From Adiantum capillus-veneris (Eukaryota; Streptophyta; Polypodiopsida; Polypodiales; Pteridaceae), in assembly GCA_014529385.2 (NCBI GenBank), contig CM043960.1, positions 34,548,396-34,612,395 on the forward strand: a stretch of DNA of 64,000 bases, in the 5' to 3' direction. Every line of letters begins with the position of its first letter. Position 1 is the stretch's first letter. Made by a program: the position numbers and the translations under genes. Shown one piece after another: positions 57,353 to 64,000 of the stretch. The notes under the pieces are model-generated. The model saw nothing but the letters and a program-made list of their open reading frames with translations. It was not told the origin of the DNA and searched no databases.

Positions 57353-58724
57353 GCTTTTCTTCGATGGCAAGAATGAGTGCAGCAGCAAGTTGGATTGCTA
57401 AACAGGCACACATGGTCACGTACTCTGATTTAGTTTATGATTGCTGGATAGAAATCATTGAAAATCTAGAAGAGGAGAATAAGAAACCCCCAACAACTGT
57501 ATTTAGATACCTTTGTGGCCTTGAGGAATCAGAGGTAAAGACTATTCAAGAAGAGATTAGAGATGAGAAGATTTTACTGTCAAAGAGTGCAAAGGATGGT
57601 GATGCAACTGACATGTATGATCGAATCAAGCAGTTGAAGCAAGACAAATTGATTCAAGATGCACTTCTTGAAGGCTTCAACAATTTGAATGAGTCTTCAC
57701 CATGTAAAGACTGGGAGGAGGTGGTCAAAATGTATAACATCAATGATGTTGTTTATAAAACAATTTTAATGCTATGCGAGGAATGGATCAGATCTAGTTT
57801 GACGCGTGGAACAAAGAAAATGGCTTTTCCAGATGGAGCAATAAAATACATGCAATGGGCAATTCACCTTCAAAAGGAGAAAACTGAGCCTAGAGATTTG
57901 CCATGGTCAATCTATGTGGTGAGCCTACAAATGGAAGGCAATCTCTACTTGATGCGCCACTTCAATAATAAAGTGCCTATTGGCTTATGTGTTTTAGATA
58001 TGACAAAAAACGTTGGAGGCAATTTGAAGTGGAGTGAGGAGACATTTAACAATGCTTTGGATGGGATCTTGGCTATTGCTGGAGGGTCAACAGATCCTGG
58101 ATTTGTCTTTCTTGCATTTGTGGATTTCACTAACTTCACAAAATTGCAATGTGCCTTTCACGCCATGGGAGATAATTTGAGCTACCATGTTGTGGTGCAT
58201 TGCATCACTTTCCATCAGCTCCTTGCAAAGGAGCAATTCAATTCCTAACAGTTATTGCCTTCTTGGGACAAGGCAATGCATTTGAAGACCTGAGAAGAAG
58301 ATCAGAGGAACATCCCATGCCAATTGATTGTTCCTTCTTCAAGTAGCAGATAACGATATGTCAGATTTGCAATATTTGGAGGCCAAAAAAAGAGCTTTGG
58401 TCAAGCACTACATTCGTACATATTGTTTTGAAGACCGCAAGCTTGTTGATGTTTTTGGTGATGGCTCCTTGGTTGCACAAGAAGGAATACAACAGAAAAA
58501 AGAAGTTATCTGCTTAATTGATAGTGTGGAGGAGGCAAAAAGCGTGGAGACCATGCTGCTAGACTTTGTTAAGTCTCATGAAGATATAGAAAAATGGGCT
58601 GGACTTCAACAATCCACCGCAATCAGGCGACATTGTGCCTGTTACAGAGGAGTGCTCTCCACAAAAGAGAAAAGAACAACAACACACATCCTCTGTCAAT
58701 GGAGGACTTTTGAAATGGAGACAC
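57353..58724 (+). CDS. Same gene, exon 2: central and methyltransferase-like region
   Basis: Follows an 84-base intron (57269-57352, GTAAGT...TTTTTAG). The open blocks 57364-58248 and 58328-58724 belong together. A one-base change near 57378 joins exon 1 to the first (W-Q-E-M-S-A-A-A), and two more near 58237 and 58346 join the pieces through FLGQGNAFEDLRRRSEEH. Near 58440-58530 KLVDVFGDGSLVAQEG followed by EVICLIDSVEEAKSVETML looks like motif I (DxFxGxG) and the following acidic strand of a Rossmann-type DNA methyltransferase. A clear DPPY/NPPY was not found (VDFTNF at about 58125 lies where it might be). The call is tentative. The exon ends GAGACAC/GTATGT, phase 1. Confidence 0.5.
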
Positions 58725-61256
58725 GTATGTTTTAGTTTCTTGTGCATGTTAGTGTTTCTTGTTACTGATTTGATACTCTTAATGTTAGATTTTGCTTTAT
58801 ATAGTATTGATTGAGTTTGTATTTTTTATCTCAAGCATTCAAGGTTTGAATGTAAATAGTAAATTACTTGAGTTTTTGAATGGTGGATCTGTAGACTAAA
58901 ACTATAACATTTAATACTCACAAAGACTTAATTACTTAAGAGCTTGAACTCAATAAGTTTTGGACCTTTTATCAATACCCCCTTGATATGATACATTAGA
59001 TCGTAGCATGGTTAAATGGTGATGCTTCATAAATTGAACCTAGCTTAGACAGGTGCTGGAGCCTAAATTTAAACTAACCTTGCTAGAAGGGAGCTTATGT
59101 TTGGACTTTGAGAACTAGCATAAGTAATAATTAGAGCATAGATTAGACATGTGGTGGTGGCCGGCCTTAGAGACCAAAATCTTAATGAGCTTGGAAAGGT
59201 ATTTAAGTACTGCAATTTACTTAGTTTTAGTACTCATTAAATGCATAGCTTGACAAAAGGTGGACCTTACATGGATCCTAATTTCAAGAGGTGTGGTAGA
59301 CCTTCAAAACAAGCTCATATAGCTTGGACATGTGGTAGACCTTGCATGAAGACTAGTTTAGTCAAGTGTGGTACACCTTGTAACCAACACCCATTTGTTA
59401 TATTAGCTTGGACAAGTGGTGGACCTTGCTTTTTATGTTTCAATGGAGCATATTTTGGACAGGTGGTAGACCTTGTTTCTCTCCATGCTTCAATGGAGAG
59501 AAACTTTAGCTTGGACAAGTGGTGGACCTTGTTTTTATGTTTTAAAAGGAGCATATTTCGGACAGTGGTAGACATAGTTTCTCTCCATGGTTCAATGGAA
59601 CCCACCTTAGACAAGTGAAGTACCTTGAAACCAAACCCCCATAATACAACCTACTAAATAGGTTGGAAAATTGGTGGGATATGAAACCATCCATGATAGA
59701 GCATAGTATAGGTGAAAACGTAGTGGTCCTTATATCAATTACCCATGCATAGCTTGGACAAGTGGTGGACCTTGATTCTCTCTATGTTTTCAATGGATCC
59801 TATCTTGGACTAGAGATATATCTAACTTAGTTCCATGCTTCAATGGATGTAGCTTGGATAAGGAGTGAACTTCAAACAAAACTCCACAGCATAGCATATA
59901 TTAACAATTCATGGGTTTTATAGAGATTGTCCTTGCCTATTTTGGAGAGTTGGTACACCTTTATTCTCCATTCTTCAATGATCTGAGGTTGGACAAGCGG
60001 AGCTGGAGAAGTGGTCAACCTTAAAATGAAACACCCATGCTACAACCCATCATAGATCGTATATGTAGTGGACCTTGAAACTCTTTTATGTCCCTAGCTT
60101 AGAGAAGCATTGCACTCTTGATTATTCTCCATACATTGAAGGCAAGGTTGGACAAGTGGTGGAGCTTGTTTTGCTCCATGTTCCAATGGAGCCTACTTAG
60201 ACAAACAATGGAGCTTGCTTCTCTCCATGTTTCAATGGATCCTAGCTTAGAAAAGTGGTGGAGCTTTCTTCTCTCCATGTTCCAATGGTAAGACAAGTGG
60301 TAGACCTTGAAAAACACCCCCCGTATACAACATATTATGGGGTTTTCATGTTTCAATGGCTCCTAGCTTGGACAAATGGTAGAGCTTGCTTCTCTTTATG
60401 TTTCAATGGATCCAATCTTAGCCAAGTGGTGGACCTTGAAACAAGAATCCCCCCACCCCATGTACAACGTATTATGGGTTTTGAAAGCACTGGGAAAAAT
60501 AATAGCTTTGAAAAGTGTTGGACCTTGCTTCCTCCATGCTTCAATGGAGCCGAGGTTGGACACATGTTGGAGAGAAGATGGTTGCCCATGAAATAAGACC
60601 ATGCATGCTATAATCAATCATATTTGTACACATGGTGGACCTTGCAAGTTTTATATGCCTAACTTGGACAAGTGGAGGACCCTTGATTACCTCCATATAT
60701 CAACAACAAGCCAATTTGGACAAGTGTAGTACCACCAAACCGAATCTATATGCTACAATAGAGTATAGGTAGGACACGCGATGAACCTTGATATCAAACC
60801 ATCCATGCTACTAGAGATGATAGGTTTCACATGTGGTGGAACCTTGTATCAATGTTCTATGTGTAGTTTTTGACTAGTGATACCCTGAAACTAATCCCTC
60901 TAGGCTACAAGAAAAAAGATGGATGAGGAGGCTAGACTACTTTTGTTGCATCAATGCATCCCATGTTTACCACATATACTATAGGGTTCTTGGATAAGTG
61001 TTGGATCTTGTGTCAATGCTCCATGTCTAGCTTGGACAAGTGGTGGACCTTGGTTCTCTCTATGCCTTCAAATGGGCAATAGATTGGAGACACAGTGGCC
61101 TTTTTTTTCCAATGATTTATTTTTTGGAAACCTTTGGAGGCACCAAGTAAGAGGACACTCTATAGTCATTCCTTTGGACCTATTGGACTATAAAATAATG
61201 ATATCTTTCTTTGATATTGTCATTATTTTATGCATAATATTTTCTTCTTTTTGCAG
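58725..61256 (+). repeat. Putative intron carrying motif array zone C (diverged)
   Basis: Bracketed by GTATGT (58725) and TTTTTGCAG (ending 61256). From about 59.0 to 61.05 kb it holds degenerate motif copies (for example near 59319, 59407, 59511, 59753, 60147, 60367, 61029) and CCATG(T/C)TTCAATGG words of the 50-bp unit, spaced less regularly than in zone B. No frame of note. The region looks older than the zone B core. Confidence 0.6.
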
Positions 61257-61813
61257 ACACAAAGGAGTTAAGTGATATAAAAACTAGATGTATTTCACAC
61301 TATGATTGGCATGAAGATCCTTTTGGGACACCAACTTTTCCTATTCCCAAAGATGTAATTTTCCATATTAACGGTGTGGATTTTGAAGTGCGACTTTCAT
61401 GTATTGAAGGAGCTGGTTATGGGCTATTTGTGCATACTACCCTGGAAAGTGGTTTGACTATTCTAAACTATGGAGGGCATAAGTATAGATTTCAAGACTG
61501 GAAAAAGATATGCAAAATATTTCCAAGAGCTTATAAATATTCTCTTCTAGAGGATCCAAACATAGAAGAAGAGGAAGATCAATCATACATTATTGGTTGT
61601 GTAGAAGAAGGAAACGTGTCGGGCTATATAAATAGTTCTCACAGTACAAATGTCTGTCCCAACGTACGCTATACATTTGATCCAAATTTGCCACCTTGGC
61701 ATAAATGCACCTCTTCACACATCAAGTCAGAAGAATATGGCCATGTATGCATTGAGACTATTTGTCAAGTTGAAGCAGGAGAAGAGTTGTTTGCTGACTA
61801 TAACTTTACTTGA
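61257..61813 (+). CDS. SET domain, probable C-terminal exon of the ParB-like gene
   Basis: The frame is open from the splice acceptor to TGA (185 codons) with no early ATG, so it must be spliced to an upstream exon. It needs one base from the previous exon, and the exon ending at 58724 supplies exactly one. SET signatures: GAGYGLFVHTTLESG (GxG start), LNYGG, SGYINSSHSTNVCPNVRY (counterpart of the NHS-PN cofactor/substrate site, here NSSHSTN), and VEAGEELFADYNF (counterpart of GEEL-YDY). SET domains methylate lysines, typically of histones. The short catalytic NHSC motif is altered (NSSHS), so activity is uncertain. An isolated SET gene with another upstream exon is the alternative. Confidence 0.75.
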
Positions 61814-62454
61814 CATTGTAAAGTATTGTACATGGATGGAAATCTCAAGTACATGCATCATTTTCATTTTTCATGGATGAAATCTCAAGTAAATATAACA
61901 TTTGATTATTGTTTAGTTTATGCTCAACGAGAATCTAGAGTGCTCTTATGCTTTGTGTGTTGTCTAACATATTTGACTACCTTGGCCATAGAATCTTGAT
62001 TCTACTCTAGATTTGTGATAAATCTTACCAAAATTTAATCAATGTCTAGGTTGGACAAGTGGTGGGGCTTCAAACATTATGTCTTAAACAAGTGGAGTTA
62101 TCTTACTTGAATAAGTGGTGGCCTTTGAATCCAAATCTAAGCCAAATCTCTAATTATTTTCTTGTAGTCTAGGTTGGACATTTGGTGGACCTTGTATCCA
62201 TGTTTCCTCAACAAGGGTGGCTTTTAGTTTTCACTTTAAGTACTCATCTTTAATAAAGTGTAGGATGGAAAATGTTGAGTTAGTAGATTGTATTTTAGAC
62301 AAGTGGTGTTTGGTGTACGAATGCTGAAAATGGTTGCAAGGATTCTAACAACGACTTTACCTTAAATAAATTTCTTACTAGGAGTTCTACATATAAATAT
62401 GGTGAATAAAATTCTAGTGGTTTTGAGATACCATTTGTGTGTGTGTTTTCTTAG
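61814..62454 (+). other. Spacer with motif array zone D
   Basis: Between the SET stop and the acceptor of the HAD-like gene (TGTGTTTTCTTAG, ending 62454). Degenerate motif copies lie near 62050, 62108, 62174 and 62300. No gene. Likely contains the SET gene 3' end and a 5' UTR intron of the next gene. Confidence 0.5.
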
Positions 62455-62468
62455 ATTCACAAACTGGG

Positions 62469-63572
62469 ATGGATAATGCTCCTATGGTTCAGTCAACAAC
62501 TATAGAATCCATAGATTCTATGGTTTCTAAAGTGCCCAAGATGGATGATATTTCTATACTAGAGTCTAGTGTTGTGCAACTTGAGCAAGCTTCCAATAAT
62601 GAGAACCAAGAAATCGATGCTTCAAAAATGCAACATACATCAAAAGAGACTGAAAAGTCCACTCACGAGCTATTGCCAATTGGTACTACGTCATGTAGCG
62701 TAGATGTTGAGAAATCCATGCTTACAATTATATTGGATTTAAATGGTCTATTGTTGAAACGTTCCCCTCAACCATCCTCACACCACAACTCAGTGCAAAT
62801 GGATTCAAAAAGATATATTATACTCAGGCCAGGTTGCATCCAATTCTTGAAGACTATTTTACAAAGGTTTAATGTTGCAATTTGGTCGACAGCTACTAGG
62901 AATAATGTGTATCAAATCCTTGCAGCACTAAACAACTTAGCTGAGGATACATTGCCTTTCTTTGCAATTTGGTCGCAAGATGTTTGCTACACCGCTCAAA
63001 CTCAAAAATTGTTTAGACCCGACAATCCAAACGTTGAGGCAATGTTCAAGCCTCTAGCCAAAATTGCCATGGGGTTTGAATGTGATCCACAAAGAACAGT
63101 GCTTATTGATGACTCTCCTTACAAGGGATGTATTTCACCAGCAAACAATTGCATTTTTCCACCACAATTTGATGCTGAGAAGATGGTTGACAATATGCTC
63201 TTGGAGGAGCTATTGCCATACTTGATTCAGCTTGATGAGAGAAGGGATGTGCGTGATTTAATTGCTTCTAATCGTTATGGACAACCTATAGTGACAAATG
63301 ATAGTGAATACAAACAAATCATGGAGTATTGGAAGCAGAAAAATGATGTTTGGTCAGCTAAGGTGTTCTTTACAAGAAGAGCCCAAATACAAGAGATCTT
63401 GGCAAAGGAGCGTACACCCATTGAAAGCATGAAGGCGTCACAATTGACCACTTTAGCTAGGCAATTGGGTTGTAACACAAAAGGAGTTTTGAAGGCAACC
63501 ACAGCAAAGGCTTATATAAATAAGGTGAAAGCTGAGAACAATCTTCTAAGGCTGGATAGAAAGCAACCCTAA
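62469..63572 (+). CDS. FCP1/NIF-type HAD phosphatase-like protein with SAP-like tail
   Basis: ATG 62469 lies 14 bases after a splice acceptor; 367 codons to TAA. Residues 1-85 are Ser/Glu-rich and low in structure. The HAD core starts at TIILDLNGLLL: the nucleophile position is D90, but the second Asp of DxDxT is Asn92, as in plant FCP1-like proteins with DVNG. Then FNVAIWSTATRNN (motif II region), FFAIWSQDVCYTAQ, and VLIDDSPYKG (motif IV, D214-D215). The C-terminus SMKASQLTTLARQLGCNTKG, then ATTAKAYINKV, resembles a SAP DNA-binding helix pair. It may act on, or bind, a phosphoprotein at DNA; weak catalysis is possible because of Asn92. Its neighbours and motif arrays suggest it is element cargo. 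No frame breaks are seen. Confidence 0.8.
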   Translation: MDNAPMVQSTTIESIDSMVSKVPKMDDISILESSVVQLEQASNNENQEIDASKMQHTSKETEKSTHELLPIGTTSCSVDVEKSMLTIILDLNGLLLKRSPQPSSHHNSVQMDSKRYIILRPGCIQFLKTILQRFNVAIWSTATRNNVYQILAALNNLAEDTLPFFAIWSQDVCYTAQTQKLFRPDNPNVEAMFKPLAKIAMGFECDPQRTVLIDDSPYKGCISPANNCIFPPQFDAEKMVDNMLLEELLPYLIQLDERRDVRDLIASNRYGQPIVTNDSEYKQIMEYWKQKNDVWSAKVFFTRRAQIQEILAKERTPIESMKASQLTTLARQLGCNTKGVLKATTAKAYINKVKAENNLLRLDRKQP

Positions 63573-63573
63573 G

Positions 63574-63666
63574 GTACTAGTGACATGTCATATATTCTTG
63601 ATACACATGCTTGAACACTCATGTGCATGGTATCTAACAAATCTTTCTTTTTATTCCTTCTTGCAG
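63574..63666 (+). other. Putative 3' UTR intron of the HAD-like gene
   Basis: A donor (TAAG/GTACTAG) lies just after the stop codon, and a T-rich tract ends TCCTTCTTGCAG at 63666. Confidence 0.45.
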
Positions 63667-63830
63667 GATCTTACAAAGGATACTACTAGATGGAGCTCAA
63701 TCAATAGAGATTTTGATATTTTTGCTCAAAATAATGAAGCAGTCACCTACATTTTTTGTTTATCAATTTCTTGAGAGACTTTATTTTAGTTTGTAATCAT
63801 CAAATGAAATGAAAAGTATCCTTCTTATTA
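63667..63830 (+). other. Putative last, untranslated exon of the HAD-like gene
   Basis: Sequence after the acceptor with AT-rich end and AAATGAAATGAAAAG-like words that could serve polyadenylation. Its short frame is not supported as coding. Confidence 0.3.
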
Positions 63831-63921
63831 AGATTGTTGATCTTTTTCTTGTTCAAACCTTTCAATTGTGATTTATAGTTTTGTTAGCATGAGATTGTGC
63901 TTTTTTAGTTTGAAAAAAACT

Positions 63922-64000
63922 GTCAAAGATCCAAGTCTTTTTGGCTTTACTTAAGTTATTAATTGTGAAAGATCCAAGTCTTTTTGCTTTACTTAAGTTA
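63922..64000. repeat. 44-bp direct repeat at the window edge
   Basis: AAAGATCCAAGTCTTTTTG followed by CTTTACTTAAGTTA occurs at about 63926-63958 and again at 63968-64000 (43-44 bp apart). The window ends in the second copy, so a longer tandem run, perhaps a subterminal repeat of the element, could follow. Confidence 0.8.

Larger units (their letters stand above)
35760..64000. mobile_element. Candidate giant cargo-carrying DNA transposon (right end outside window)
   Basis: From the abrupt break in RT at about 35.76 kb to the window end, no retroelement sequence is seen. Instead there are a transposase-like minus-strand gene, a ParB/SET gene, a HAD-phosphatase-like gene and a 20-bp motif array confined to 39.36-62.3 kb. 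The left end begins near GTATTTTGGTAAAAATC and holds small hairpins (GGTGTTGATAAACACC near 35.90 kb; CCACTTAAAGTGG within 35.83-35.85 kb). I found no reverse-complement match to it near 64 kb, so the right end is probably beyond. Unity of the region is inferred from shared motif content and the single junction. Confidence 0.5.

Noticed and set aside
39361-62310. CRISPR-like appearance of short repeats with spacers
   Set aside because: Spacers are themselves repeated, spacing is irregular, and the context is a plant-type eukaryotic genome with introns and retrotransposons.
35760-64000. Terminal inverted repeats of the candidate giant element
   Set aside because: The reverse complement of the first ~70 bases at 35.76 kb was not found near 64 kb. 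The right end is probably outside the window, so none is claimed.

Overview
This is a gene-poor, transposon-packed stretch of a large eukaryotic nuclear genome, almost certainly a land plant. Evidence: Ty3/Gypsy elements of plant type (chromoviruses, and a Tat-lineage element with two RNase H domains), many GA/TC/GT/AT microsatellites, GT-AG introns, and a plant-style FCP1-like protein. A seed-free plant such as a fern is my guess from the DUF7869-type transposase-like gene, but the sequence does not prove it.

Layout. 1-9.9 kb: decayed LTR pieces, short tandem and inverted repeats, microsatellites, no convincing gene. 10.0-12.9 kb: a 5'-truncated, stop-riddled chromovirus pol, split by a 223-bp hAT-type MITE with a perfect 8-bp target duplication. 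12.975-25.31 kb: a complete, young Tat-lineage Gypsy element (two ~2.68-kb LTRs differing at roughly twenty positions by eye) inserted in a TA microsatellite. It has an intact 1763-aa gag-pol and, upstream, four small accessory ORFs forming two homologous pairs. 25.4-29.2 kb: pieces of a gene start and a degraded hAT transposase (BED finger, DUF659-like part). 30.1-35.76 kb: a chromovirus LTR flanked by the 3' end of one internal region and the 5' end of another; the pol stops abruptly in RT at about 35.76 kb.

35.76 kb to the window end is the most unusual part. It looks like one large cargo-carrying DNA transposon, right end outside the window. Genes: (i) minus strand, a ~1075-codon DUF7869-like, RNase H-fold transposase candidate with one in-frame TAA; (ii) plus strand, a multi-exon gene with a ParB/DGQHR-type domain, a region with a methyltransferase motif I-like signature, and, through a phase-compatible 2.5-kb intron, a SET domain; (iii) plus strand, an FCP1/HAD-like protein with a SAP-like tail. 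The non-coding space between and inside these genes, 39.36-62.3 kb, is filled with copies of a 20-bp motif, TTGGACAAGTGGTGGACCTT, nearly all in one orientation. They are built on a 50-bp basic unit, ~430-bp monomers and ~863-bp dimeric higher-order repeats. I did not see the motif in the first 36 kb.

How the parts may work together (inference): a transposase plus DNA/chromatin-modifying cargo (ParB-like/methyltransferase-like/SET and a SAP-tailed HAD protein) that are partly still open, with motif arrays lying mainly in introns and spacers as possible binding platforms. The array and the ParB gene carry many one-base deletions in short homopolymers, which may be real decay or uncorrected sequencing errors; this matters for judging activity.
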